Source: CAVZLD01 sp963776055 | GTDB taxonomy: Bacteria > Planctomycetota > Planctomycetia > Pirellulales > Pirellulaceae | Direction: 5' to 3' | DNA length: 64,000 bases | Assembly: GCA_963776055.1 (NCBI GenBank) | Contig: CAVZLD010000011.1 | Location: 186,001 to 250,000 of the forward strand | Shown: piece after piece, positions 10,071 through 19,672 of the stretch | Position numbering within the stretch: the stretch's first letter is position 1 | Layout of the letters: every line of letters starts with the position of its first letter | The notes under the pieces: model-generated | What the model was told of the DNA's origin: nothing | Database searches by the model: none | What the model saw: the letters and a program-made list of their open reading frames with translations, nothing else | Translations under genes and position numbers: made by a program

Positions 10071-10113
10071 CTCATCTCACCGCTCCCTCTGCCGCTTGCG
10101 ACCCGCTGCGACC

Positions 10114-11532
10114 GTGAACAAACCGCTTGTTGTGACATGTCTGGACGCCGCCCCTCCCGCGACCTTGGGCGACGGTATCGAATGGTTGCGAGTCCCGTCG
10201 ATCGCGGACATGATCAACACGGACTTTCCGCGGCCTCCACGTTTATTCGTGATTCACGTCAGCGACGATCAAGCCGCGCACTCGCGCAGCGCCATCCTGG
10301 CGTTACTGCGTGACTGGCCGCTGACCGATGTACTGCTTTGGGATCCGATGGCCAGTGGTGCTGCTGTGCGGAGTTACTTCCTGGCCGGGGTCACCGATGT
10401 GATTGTCAACCAGTCTCCGGCGACGCTTGGCAGAGTGATCCAGGAGACGCTGCAAAAACAGCAGATCCTACCGCGGCTGAAGGACCTGGGTCACCTGCGC
10501 AAGAAGGGCGGGCGATTTGAGTCGATCCTCAGTCGCAGCGAACGGATGTGGGAGCTGTTCGACCTCTGCACGCGCGTCGCGATGGCGGACGCAACGGTCT
10601 TGATCGTGGGAGAGACCGGCACCGGCAAGGAGTTGCTCGCCCGGGCGCTACACCGGCAATCGGAACGTCGCGGCCGCTTTGTAGCGGCCAATTGCGCCAG
10701 TATTCCGCCGGACCTGATCACCTCGGAACTCTTCGGCCACGAAAAGGGAGCTTTCACCGGTGCGGATCGTTCGAAAAGAGGCTTGGTGATGCGCGCCAAC
10801 AAGGGCACTCTGTTTCTGGATGAGATTGGGGACATGCCTCCCGAGGCGCAGCAGAGCTTATTGCGTCTGTTGCAGGAAAAACAGATTCGTCCTGTCGGCG
10901 GTCAAATCGAGTTCGACGTGGATGTGCGGATCGTCGCGGCCACCAATGTCTTGCTCGATCAGGCCGTCAGCAAAGGCGAGTTTCGCGAGGATCTGTTCTA
11001 CCGCCTGGACGTCATCCGCATGAATGTGCCCGCGCTGCGCGAACGTCCGGAGGACATCCTGTTTCTGTTTGGACATTTCACCAAGCAACTGGCAAAACAC
11101 TACGGCCTCGATCCGCCGACGTTTTCCGATAGTTTTCTGGATGCGTTGATGCAGTACGAGTGGCCCGGCAACGTACGGCAATTGGAGAACTTTAGCGAAC
11201 GCCTGGTACTTGCGCGGCCACAACGCGTACTCAAGGCTCGCGACTTCGAAAGGCTGCAGACGACAAACGTGGCCGGGAACCGGGAACTAACTCAACAGCA
11301 AGGCATGCCTGGAACGCCGGTCGTTGTCGATACTTCCAAACCCTTGCAGGAGAACCTGACTCCTCTGATCGAGCAGTTTGAAAAGAACTACTTGTGTTCC
11401 GTTCTGCAGCAGAATGGGGGCAGAGTGGCCGATGCGGCGCGGCAAGCCGACATGAGCCGACGCACATTACTACGAAAGATGAATCAGTACGGAATCGACA
11501 AGCAGGAGTTCAAGAGCCGGAGTGGCCCGTGA
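10114..11532 (+). CDS. Sigma-54-dependent transcriptional activator (bEBP)
   Basis: About 473 residues. The first 140 residues look like a degenerate receiver-type or sensor domain without a clear phospho-acceptor pocket. The AAA+ domain follows with Walker A GETGTGKE, the sigma-54 contact loop GAFTGAD, Walker B TLFLDEIGD, the arginine-finger region REDLFYRLD and WPGNVRQLEN. A Fis-type helix-turn-helix (GRVADAARQADMSRRTLLRK) closes the protein. It should bind DNA enhancers and drive open-complex formation by sigma-54 polymerase. The GTG at 10114 is preferred because the open frame further upstream (from 10030) would run through the operator and promoter; there is no good ribosome site, so the start is uncertain. 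The gene is divergent from the sucrose module and faces the glycan locus. Its targets are not shown by the sequence. Confidence 0.9.
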   Translation: MNKPLVVTCLDAAPPATLGDGIEWLRVPSIADMINTDFPRPPRLFVIHVSDDQAAHSRSAILALLRDWPLTDVLLWDPMASGAAVRSYFLAGVTDVIVNQSPATLGRVIQETLQKQQILPRLKDLGHLRKKGGRFESILSRSERMWELFDLCTRVAMADATVLIVGETGTGKELLARALHRQSERRGRFVAANCASIPPDLITSELFGHEKGAFTGADRSKRGLVMRANKGTLFLDEIGDMPPEAQQSLLRLLQEKQIRPVGGQIEFDVDVRIVAATNVLLDQAVSKGEFREDLFYRLDVIRMNVPALRERPEDILFLFGHFTKQLAKHYGLDPPTFSDSFLDALMQYEWPGNVRQLENFSERLVLARPQRVLKARDFERLQTTNVAGNRELTQQQGMPGTPVVVDTSKPLQENLTPLIEQFEKNYLCSVLQQNGGRVADAARQADMSRRTLLRKMNQYGIDKQEFKSRSGP

Positions 11533-11606
11533 ATCGATCGATGTAATCCCATCGACAATGCAAGCGGCGCTCGTCGGAAGTGAGAGATGGCGGATACTCG
11601 AACGTC

Positions 11607-12240
11607 TCAACTGCCGAAAGTGGCTGAAGATGGTCGCCATCGCCATCGAGGGCGTGCAACGTGTTCACGGGACGGGACGAAATCTGTCGCCGCCGCAGTT
11701 GCGAACGGTCCCTCACGTAATCCGGCCGGCAGCCAAACCTCGGCCCTCTCGATCTTGCCGATGCGACCGTTCCGGGCCAGGTCACATGCCAGGCGAAACT
11801 TTCGACGACTGCGCTGTTGCGTACCTGTCTGCAACACCCGGCCGGTCTCACGCTGCACGTCAACGAGCCGTCTGCCCTCGTCGATGGCTAACGTCAATGG
11901 CTTTTCACAGTACACGTCCTTGCCGGCCATCATCGCGCCCATCGACACGACCGTATGCCAATGGTCGACCGGGGCGCAAATCACCGCGTCAATGTCCTGC
12001 CGTTCCAAGAGTTTGCGAAAGTCAGCGTAGCCTTCTGCGTACGGGAAATCCTTCTTGGCATCACCTTTTCCCATTCCTCCGCATCCGACCAGCCTAAACC
12101 GGAGTTGTTCGCTGGGCGGTGGAGTGGCGGCCCAAGCCCGAGGCGTTCGATCCGCCCATTCCGCGAGATACCAGGCTGGCAGACTTGTGGCGGCGAACGC
12201 CCCCGTTTTTTGTAGGAAACGGCGACGGGAAATGCGTGGG
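11607..12240 (-). pseudogene. Truncated Gfo/Idh/MocA family oxidoreductase
   Basis: The upstream part (12240 to about 12070) reads in one frame as a twin-arginine signal, RRRFLQKTGAFAATSLPAW, then RLVGCGGMG. Another frame (12074-11607) carries the Rossmann domain, with DAVICAPVDHWH and DVYCEKPL as in this exported planctomycete family. Similarity ends at about WLPAGLREGPFAT near 11700; the C-terminal substrate domain, normally another 200 or more residues, is missing and the convergent activator gene ends at 11532. No start codon in frame with the Tat signal is visible, so there is probably a further indel at the N-terminus. It is the last gene of the minus-strand glycan arm and is unlikely to make a working enzyme. 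Confidence 0.72.
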
Positions 12241-12267
12241 CACTGAGTGCTCGTGATTCTGACTCGC

Positions 12268-15024
12268 TTATAATTGGCTCGACTGAATCATCTGGTCGTG
12301 ACCGTTGACCCTGATCTTCACGGGACGCGGTTCGCTCGACGCAATGCGGTAGCTCGTGACGGCGCCGTCTTTCCATTGGATGTCCACGACAAACCCTCCT
12401 CGGCCACAAAGGCCGTGAACGTGACCGCTGTGCCACGCTTTTGGCAGTGCGGGCAGCAGTTCCAACACCGGTTGACCGTCGGTCGTGGTCTCCTGGCTTT
12501 GCAGCAGCATTTCGGCCACCGCCGCGCAGCCGCCGAAATTACCGTCGATTTGGAAGGGCGCATGCAAACAGAACAGGTTCGGAGCGCCGCGACCGATGAG
12601 CATGGACAACAGCTTTTCCGCGCGGTCGCCATCGTGCAAGCGCGCCCAGAAATTGGCTTTCCAAGCCATGCTCCACCCGGTGGAGGCATCACCGCGCCGT
12701 TCCAGCGACAAACGGGCTCCGCGGTAAAGCTCGGGGGTGCTCGGATTGATCTCACTGCCGGGGCAAAGGCCCCACAGATGCGAGCAGTGGCGGTGATGGA
12801 TCTCCGTCTCTTCAAAATCTTGCTGCCATTCCATGATACGGCCGTCCGCGTTCACTCGAGTGGGGGCGAGTTTGTCGCGAGTCGCGTCGAGGCTCCTGGC
12901 GAAGTCCTCGTCGACGCCCAGGATACGCGCCGCAGCAGCCGTGTTCTTCAGCAGATCGCGCGTGATTTGCTGATCGAAGGTCGAACCGATGCACAGTGCC
13001 GTCGTCTGCCGCTTGCCGTTGAGATCCGTGTAGGCATAACTATTCTCAGGCGAGTTGGAAGGCACGACCACCAGTTGGTGTGTCTTTGGATCTTCGACCA
13101 ACACGGCTTGCATGAATTGGCTCGCGCCCGCAAGATGGGATAGAATTCGCGTAGAAAAGCCTGATCCTTCGTAAACTCGTAGTGCAGCCAAATGTGTTGA
13201 GCGAGCCACGCGCCACAAGTTGGGCCGATGCAGGCGGGCAGGAAACTCGGGGCCGTGTCATACCACGGATTCTGCGTGTGATTTGCCATCCATCCGGGGG
13301 CGTTGAAGTAAGCCTTCGCCGTCTTTTCCCCTTCCTGCGCCACGCTGTCGATGAATCGCAACAGCGGCAGGTGGCAGTCCGACAGATTGGCCGGTTCCAC
13401 GGGCCAGTAGTTCATCTGCAGATTGATGTTGCTGTGGAAGTCGCCGCGCCAGGGGGTGTCGTATTCTTCGGCCCAGATGCCTTGCAGGTTCGTTGGCAAC
13501 GGGGAATCGGGCCGCGAGCCGCTGACGACCAGGTGCCGCCCGAACTGGAAATACAACGCCGCCAGCGCGGGATCGGCGGTCGTCTCGGCTGCCTTCACTC
13601 GGTCGGGCGTGGGCAGTTTCGAGTTTGACCCTTCCGGCAAGGTCAACTGGCAACGCTCCATCAGGCGTCGGTGATCGGCCACGGCCGCTTGCCGAATTGC
13701 GGCGAACGGTTTGGCCAATGCCGCCTCGAGCCGACGACGGGTCCGCGCTGGAAACTCCGTGTCCTTCCAGTTCGTGCCGGCAGATACGATTAACGTCACT
13801 TCGTCGGCCCGTTCGATGACCAGGCCGTCATCCGTGGCGGAGACTTCGCCTCCGATGGCATGTGCGCCCAGCAGGGCTGCAAAACGCATGCCTTTGCCGC
13901 CCCCGCCGGGCTTGTTGAACGACAGTTGGCCTTCGAGCACATGCAAGCCACCTTCGGCGCGGGTGGTCGCATCATGCCGCCGCGCCAAGGCGGCCGTGAA
14001 CGAAAGCGCACCCGGTTTGTCGGCCTGAAGATGCAACGCAATCACCTCGCCGGGCTTGGACACGAGTAGCTCACGAGTGTAGGTCACACCTTTCCGCTGG
14101 TACTGCGTGCGCGCCACGCCTTGCATCAGATCAAGATCTCGGCGGTAGCCGTCGCCGACCGCGCGCAGCGGCTTGACGGCACCGGCCAAACGAATCTCCG
14201 CGAGCTGAAAGCTACCAATCGGCCGTGGCGCGAACGTAAACCGGTACCAGCGAAATGCTGCGGGGCGGGCGATCAGCAAACGTCTGCGTCTGATGGCGGC
14301 GCTCGAATGGTTTATCCAGAGCATGGCGGTCTACCTCGGTCCAGGTAGTACCGTCCGCCGAACCTTCCAACACCCACGACCGCGGGTCACGTTCTGGCAT
14401 GTCGTCGCCACTGGTGAAGGCGTAGGAGTTGACGGTCTGCGGCCTGGGAAACTCCATCTGCCAGATGACAGGCGTGTTGCCGTTGTTCACGCACCACTTC
14501 GATCCCGGATTGTCGTCGACCGTGTTTTCGATGGCCTTGCCGTCGCCGGGTGCGTGCCCACTGGGCGACGAGAGTCTTGGCTCCGAGATGTTGTCGAAAT
14601 CGACAATCAAATCACCCAACGTCTGGTAGCAGCCGAATTGGTCTTTATCGCCCCAACCGCGCACACCGTCGGCGTACCGGAAGTTCTTGCGCAAAACGGC
14701 GCCAGCCCCCGAGATGTCGCCGGCGAATAGTTTTTCGCGCACCTCCGGGAGGCATTTGTAGGCATCATCGCGATTGCCGTCGTAGGGTCCGCCCGACCAA
14801 AGGGACGATTCGTTGAGCACGATCCGCTGTTTGCCCACTCCGCCAAAATCCATCGCGCCCAGGCGGCCATTGCCCAACGGGCAGGATTCATGAAACGATT
14901 TGGCGGGTTGGACGAACCAAACGCTCATCGGCTCCGCGGGGGCCGACACCTCGGCCGATCGGCCAAGCCCCACGATGATTCCGCAGGCCGCCACGGCGAC
15001 AAGAGCTATGTACGCATTCTTCAT
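12268..15024 (-). CDS. GH95 alpha-L-fucosidase-type enzyme with an inserted discoidin-like domain (two frameshifts)
   Basis: Pieces 15024-14270, about 14270-13140 and 13140-12268 join to about 915 residues. After a signal peptide the GH95 N-terminal domain begins (FHESCPLGNGRLGAM, IVLNESSLWSGG). At about residue 150 an F5/8 type C-like segment is inserted (SKWCVNNG, VILDG-type strands such as SWVLEGSADGTTWTEVD), after which the GH95 fold resumes (RELLVSKPGEVIALH). The barrel shows GDFHSNINLQMNYWP with the two active-site Asn, EWQQDFEE with the catalytic Glu, RHCSHLWGLCPG, and QIDGNFGG with the catalytic Asp. The expected activity is release of alpha-1,2-linked fucose or a related L-sugar from glycans outside the cytoplasm. 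The ATG at 15024 follows the methyltransferase stop by a few bases; an overlapping GTG is at 15033. The catalytic set is complete across the shifts, so indels are the likely cause. Confidence 0.85.
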
Positions 15025-15029
15025 GAAGA

Positions 15030-15731
15030 TCACTTCTTTTTCAGGGTGATTGCCATCCCACCTCGGACTACGGTTTCCAAGTTGGGATTTGTAGTAATCG
15101 CGCGCATGTAGTCAGGGTCAGCCATTCGCGGGTTGATGTTGTGGGCCAGAATCAGGCCCCCCGGACGTAGCAGCGGGAGAAGTTTTTCCAGGTAGTCCAC
15201 GTACCCTTCCTTGTCGGCATCCAAGAATACGATGTCGATGGTTCCGGTCAGCTTGGTGACTTCTTCGTGGGCGTCGCCTTGCACCAGCGTGATCACGTCC
15301 TCCAGCCCAGCACGCTGGAAGTTCCCGCGGGCGACCGCGGCGCGCTCGGCGTCGATCTCGTACGTCGTCAGCTTTCCTCCTGTGGTTCTGAGGGCCAAGC
15401 CAAACCAAATTCCGGAGTAGCCAGTCGAGGTACCAAGCTCAATCACATGCTTGGCGCCGATGGACTGGGCCATGATTCGCAGTAACCGACCGTCGTGCTG
15501 TGGAACGTTGCGAAATCGCTGATTCGCAAGAATCTCGGAGAGAACAACGAGAGCGTTCTTCTCGAAGTCGTCGGCCGCCAAAGGTTCTTTTTCCAGCTGC
15601 AGATCGCCGGGCAGACGCGCTTCGCCGGGTTGAGCCCAAGCGACTCCGGTGGATGCGACCATCATGGAGCAAGCGAGCACGGCAAACACCTTCGCGTGGT
15701 GTCTTCGAAGTCGGCGGGAAGGGAACGACAT
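15030..15731 (-). CDS. Class I SAM-dependent O-methyltransferase with an export signal
   Basis: About 233 residues. Residues 1-34 form an N-terminal signal: basic SRRLRRHHAK, a hydrophobic stretch and an AWAQ cleavage site. The rest is the catechol/caffeoyl-CoA O-methyltransferase type fold, with motif I ELGTSTGYSG, an acidic loop TYEIDAERA, VFLDADKEGYVDYL for metal/substrate binding, and LRPGGLILAHN. A methyltransferase outside the cytoplasm would lack SAM, so either the signal is an anchor, the compartment differs in planctomycetes, or export is real and the substrate unknown. GAGGAG lies seven bases before the ATG at 15731. It sits tightly between the ROK kinase and GH95 genes and is cotranscribed with them by spacing. 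Confidence 0.85.
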   Translation of the reverse strand: MSFPSRRLRRHHAKVFAVLACSMMVASTGVAWAQPGEARLPGDLQLEKEPLAADDFEKNALVVLSEILANQRFRNVPQHDGRLLRIMAQSIGAKHVIELGTSTGYSGIWFGLALRTTGGKLTTYEIDAERAAVARGNFQRAGLEDVITLVQGDAHEEVTKLTGTIDIVFLDADKEGYVDYLEKLLPLLRPGGLILAHNINPRMADPDYMRAITTNPNLETVVRGGMAITLKKK

Positions 15732-15748
15732 GGTGTACTCCTCATTGG

Positions 15749-16861
15749 CTAGGGCGAAAGAGAATCCAATTGTTGGAGGGCGTAGGCGTAGGCGCCGATC
15801 GCGACGGCACGGTTCGTTGTGAGTTCCGAGACCCCAATGCCGAGTCGCGACAACGGATCGCAGAGGATCTTGCGGTCGGAGCGTGGCACGGCAATCTCTT
15901 TCGATTGCCCGCCGAGGAACTCCGCGAGCTGGTCTTCTTGCGTCAGATCGTAAACTCGTTGGACCAGACGCGGCAGTTTCTCGCCGTTGTACTTGCAGAT
16001 TGTGCCGTTCATCTCTTCGATCAACCGGGGCATGAACAGGGACGCTGCCCCGGCAAGTCCACCGCCGATGACGGCCAAGCCGTCGATCAGCGTCAGTGCG
16101 TTGGCAAGTGCGTCGCCGACGACTTCACCGAGCGTGGCGTAAGCCTGTCGGGCTGCTTCGCGGTTGCCCTCGGCGCGCCCCATGCCGATCTGATAGATCG
16201 CTTCCGGCGAGGGAGCGGCGGCTGGCTCGATCCCCGCTGCGGCGGCGTACGTCCCCTGGACGGCCCGGATACTGGCGCCCTCTTCGGCAAAGGCGTTGCT
16301 CCCCAATTTATTGCGCAGGATCCAGATTTCCCCGGCCGCTGAATTGTCGCCGATAAAGAGTTGCCCGTCTCGGACAATGCCGCCCCCAAAGCCTGTGCCG
16401 AGCGTAACGGCGAACAGATTGCGGTACCGCTTGGGGCTTCCAGCCTGTTCCAACTGAAGATTCACTTTCGGCAGCAAACCGGCAATTGCCTCCCCGTAAG
16501 CGAATAAATCCCCATCGTTGTTGATAAACACCGGTATACCGAAGTGTTCTGTCAGCATCGGGCCCACGGCCACACCGCCGCGATACGCCGGCAGGTTTCC
16601 CACGTTGTAGATGATGCCGTTCGGATAATCCGCCGGTCCGGGGAAGGCAAAACTGATCGCTACCGGTTTCGCAGGCGCCTTTTCGATCAGCTGTTCGAAA
16701 CCGGCGATCATATTCGAGAGGCTTGCCTCCAGGTCATTGGCCTCGGCCGAAAGGATGACCGGTTCGGACACCTCGCCGCCGCTTTGGATCGCGGAGAAAG
16801 CAAAGTTGGTCCCACCCGCATCCAGCGTTAGGACGACGCGTTGATCAGATTGCCAATTCAT
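15749..16861 (-). CDS. ROK family sugar kinase
   Basis: About 370 residues with the ROK/actin-like ATPase fold: phosphate loop DAGGTNFAFSA near the N-terminus, FAFPGPADYPNG, NNDGDLFAYGE, and GTGFGGGIV. The usual zinc-binding Cys/His cluster of ROK glucokinases and repressors is absent; the equivalent stretch reads AAGEIWILRNKLG. There is no helix-turn-helix, so it is a kinase rather than a repressor. The likely role is phosphorylation of mannose, fructose or another hexose brought in by the adjacent MFS protein. The gene starts about 48 bases after the MFS stop. An ATG at 16876 adds five residues; neither start has a clear ribosome site. Confidence 0.85.
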   Translation of the reverse strand: MNWQSDQRVVLTLDAGGTNFAFSAIQSGGEVSEPVILSAEANDLEASLSNMIAGFEQLIEKAPAKPVAISFAFPGPADYPNGIIYNVGNLPAYRGGVAVGPMLTEHFGIPVFINNDGDLFAYGEAIAGLLPKVNLQLEQAGSPKRYRNLFAVTLGTGFGGGIVRDGQLFIGDNSAAGEIWILRNKLGSNAFAEEGASIRAVQGTYAAAAGIEPAAAPSPEAIYQIGMGRAEGNREAARQAYATLGEVVGDALANALTLIDGLAVIGGGLAGAASLFMPRLIEEMNGTICKYNGEKLPRLVQRVYDLTQEDQLAEFLGGQSKEIAVPRSDRKILCDPLSRLGIGVSELTTNRAVAIGAYAYALQQLDSLSP

Positions 16862-16909
16862 CGACGTTGGCCCCATAGAAAACCGTAATAAGGATCAAAA
16901 CAGCAGAAA

Positions 16910-18073
16910 TCACTTCTCCGCCGGACGTGGTTGCGTCAGCGCGATAATCGTCAGGTACGCGAAACACACAGCTGGCACGACGAATGCGAAATCCACGGAC
17001 TTCACGTCGGCCAGACCACCCATCAACAGAGGAACCAATGCGCCGCCGGAGATGGCCATGCACATCAGCCCGCTGAGTTCGTTCGCGCGTTCCGGTTCGT
17101 GCTCGACCGTAATCGAAAACAACATCGGCCAGATATTCGCGAACCCCAACCCGGCGGCAACGACTCCCGCCACCGCAAGCGGCTGTGACCCTGACATTAA
17201 CAACAGGGCTCCAACCAGGCCCAGCATGGCCGACGCCTGAAAGCAGCGTAACGGCGAAACGACCAGCAGGATGGCTCCCCCCAGAAGACGCCCGATCGTC
17301 AGTAGGAGAAAGAATGCGGCGGGACCGTACGTCCCGGCATTCGCCTCCGAAAAGCCAACCCCCATCAGGACGGGCTTCAAAAAGCGACCCATGCAGACCT
17401 CCGCTCCCACATACAGGAAAATACCCAGAACGGCGAGGGCGAAGATCGGTCGCTTCAGCAGCGATAGACTGCTTCCGATGCTGGGCGGTGTCTCGGGCTT
17501 GGTCTCGTCGATCTTCAGGCTCGCCACCAGAAGGAACGTAAGCGTCATCAAGGCGCAAAACACCGGAAATGAGCTACGCCACCCCATATCTTGGAACAGC
17601 CCGCCAAACAGGCCGATGGCGGTCACGCCACTGACGAGATATGCCGAGGACGTGCTGCCAAGCCCCTTGATCCCTTGTGCAAAACTCAGATTGCGGCTGT
17701 AGGCCCCCGGAGGACTGACATCGCGCATGATCGGATTGCCGGCGACCTGCAGGAAGGTCGTTCCAATCCCGAGGACGAAGATGCACGCCAGCAACAGGGC
17801 AAACCCCGGCTCCATCACACTCGGAATGAACATGGCCACGGCATTCAGCCCGAGCCCCAATAGCAGGAGGTTCTTCTTGCCGATCTGTCCCGCCAGCAGC
17901 CCCCCGGGCACACTGAAGATCGCGAACGAGAGGAACACGAAGAAAGGCAACAGCGTGGCGACGAACTTGCTGACTTCGAATCCTTTCTCCACCTCGTTGG
18001 ACAACGGGGCCATGGCGTCGGCGACGCCCATCACCAGAAACGCCAGGAAGATCGGGATAGCTTTCAGGATCAT
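16910..18073 (-). CDS. FucP-type MFS sugar transporter
   Basis: About 387 residues and twelve hydrophobic segments. The signature FLQVAGNPIMRDVSPP matches the FucP/glucose-galactose symporter branch of the major facilitator superfamily, as does the early GVADAMAPL. It should import a monosaccharide, fucose or mannose by context, with protons across the inner membrane. The neighbours are GH125 upstream and a ROK kinase downstream, so released sugar can be taken up and phosphorylated by the same unit. The ATG at 18073 is preferred to a TTG at 18091; neither has a strong ribosome site. Specificity cannot be read from the sequence. Confidence 0.87.
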   Translation of the reverse strand: MILKAIPIFLAFLVMGVADAMAPLSNEVEKGFEVSKFVATLLPFFVFLSFAIFSVPGGLLAGQIGKKNLLLLGLGLNAVAMFIPSVMEPGFALLLACIFVLGIGTTFLQVAGNPIMRDVSPPGAYSRNLSFAQGIKGLGSTSSAYLVSGVTAIGLFGGLFQDMGWRSSFPVFCALMTLTFLLVASLKIDETKPETPPSIGSSLSLLKRPIFALAVLGIFLYVGAEVCMGRFLKPVLMGVGFSEANAGTYGPAAFFLLLTIGRLLGGAILLVVSPLRCFQASAMLGLVGALLLMSGSQPLAVAGVVAAGLGFANIWPMLFSITVEHEPERANELSGLMCMAISGGALVPLLMGGLADVKSVDFAFVVPAVCFAYLTIIALTQPRPAEK

Positions 18074-18187
18074 GTGAAGAAACCGTTCCAAAGAAGAGGC
18101 ATGGGTAGGATCTGCAGACGATCACAGATCTTTCTCGGAAAGGACAACGAGTGCGGCACGTGCCCGGTCACGCCAAGGTAATTTGGG

Positions 18188-19593
18188 TCAGTCCAGTGTC
18201 TTACGTAGCAGGTGCGGTCGCTCGGAGTCGATCTGCACGATCAGCTCGCCGAACAGCGTGTTGGCCCAGGCGAACCAATCGCGTGTGTAGTCGCTCGGGT
18301 TGTCTTTGTGAAACGCCTCGTGCATGAATCCCGGTGTCGGCGTGGGTATGCTTGAGCATTCGCAGGCACAGCAGGATCTCCTGGTCGGACGTGCTGGTCA
18401 TTGCGCGCAGGATGATTCCCATCGGCCAGATGCGTTCTTTGCCCGAGTGCGGACTCGCCTGCCCGACTGCAGCGGTTCCGTGGAAGTAGTAAGGGTTGTG
18501 GTCGCTCAGCAGGAACGCGCGAGTTCGCAGGTAGATCGGATCGGTTGTCGAATGGACGCCAAGGTAGGCGAGCGACATCAGGCTCGGCACGTTGGCGTCG
18601 TCCCAGTGGACGCGGTTGCCGAAGCCATCGACCTCGTAGGCGTAGATCTTGCCAAAAGCAAGGTGCTCGACAATCGCGTACTGGTCGATCGCCTGTTGCA
18701 CTTCGTCGGCAAGCGAACGGCACTCTGCAGCGAACGGGTCGTCGCCGAGCTTGTCACGGAAGATCGTCTCGAGCTGCCGGAGCGACTGGATCGGCGAAAA
18801 GGTTGGATGGCACAAGGAAGGGGAACAACGTGCTGTCGTCGCTGGGCCGGAAGGAGGAAGCGATCAGGCCCACGGGCTTGACCGGACGTCCCGTCCCCTC
18901 GAAGGGCGGGCCATCGATCATCTGCGTCGTTCGGCGGATGAAGCGGTAGGGCGTGCCTTCCTTGCGTTGTTCCGTGCGGAACGTTTCGACAATCAGCCGC
19001 ATGGCGCGGCGCCAGTCCTCGTCGAAAATCGGAGCGATCGCCGGTCCGCTGGTAGTAGGCATTGGCGAGCCGCACGGTGTAGCAAAGCGAATCGATTTCC
19101 CACTTCCGCTCGTGAACGCCCGGCTTGCAGCTTGGGACGATCGTCTTCCCATTCCGACTTCCGCGTCATGTCCTTGTAGAACGCGTTGGCGTAGGGGTCC
19201 AGCAGCACGCACTTGGTCTGCCGACGCACCAGCCCCTCGATGAGCGATCGCAGTTCCTCGTCTCGCGTCACGTACGGCAGGTAGGGCCATACCTGTGCCG
19301 TCGAATCGCGGAGCCACATCGCATCGATGTCTCCGGTAATGACAAACGTATCGGGCTTCCCATCGATCACCTCGTAATCGACGGTCGTATCCAGCGTGTT
19401 CGGGTAGCAGTTTTCGAACATCCAAGCGAGTTCGGCATCGGCGATCTTGGCTTTCACCGTTTGCAGTGTCTGCTCCACCGCTGGGCTCGTGAAGCACCGC
19501 TCGGCAAGGGGGGGCGTTTCGAGGAGAATTCCTTGCTTCCTCCGCCAGCGAGACGCTAGAGAGCAAGGCAGTGGTGACTAGGGCCACGATCAA
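18188..19593 (-). CDS. GH125 exo-alpha-1,6-mannosidase-type enzyme (about five frameshifts)
   Basis: Fragments in alternating frames join to a protein of about 465 residues, the usual GH125 length. A Sec signal (IVALVTTALLSSVSLAEE) is followed by EQTLQTVKAKIADAEL, then the GH125 hallmark GDIDAMWLRDSTAQ, LLDPYANAFYKD, RRTTQMIDGPPFEG, YAYEVDGFGNRVHWDDAN and the end FHKDNPSDYTRDWFAWANTL. Shifts lie near 19511 (a G7 run at 19508-19514), 19125, 19030, 18810 and 18330. Known members remove non-reducing alpha-1,6-mannose with inversion. The start is uncertain: a TTG at 19593 opens the signal, and an ATG further upstream is in another frame. It lies between GH92 and the MFS transporter. Confidence 0.82.
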
Positions 19594-19672
19594 AGGGTAA
19601 GCGTTCGAATCGATTCATGATGTTGCGTCCCTTAAGTCGTTGATTTTGTAACGAATTTGACCGGTGCCTGTG

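Larger units (their letters stand above)
9394..10113. other. Divergent control region between the sucrose module and the sigma-54 activator
   Basis: No frame here gives a credible protein; the open frame on the minus strand at 9448-9996 is Arg/Ser/Pro-rich and lacks a ribosome site. The region should hold the promoters of both flanking genes. From left to right it contains about 490 bases with nothing recognised, repeat copy 2 (9884-9975), three dyad operator-like sites (9987-10070) and a sigma-70-like promoter (10022-10051). Confidence 0.65.

Noticed and set aside
12274..13143. 289-codon plus-strand open frame
   Set aside because: Antisense shadow of the GH95 catalytic region, where the minus strand shows the active-site motifs.
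15500..16342. 280-codon plus-strand open frame
   Set aside because: Antisense shadow of the methyltransferase and ROK genes.
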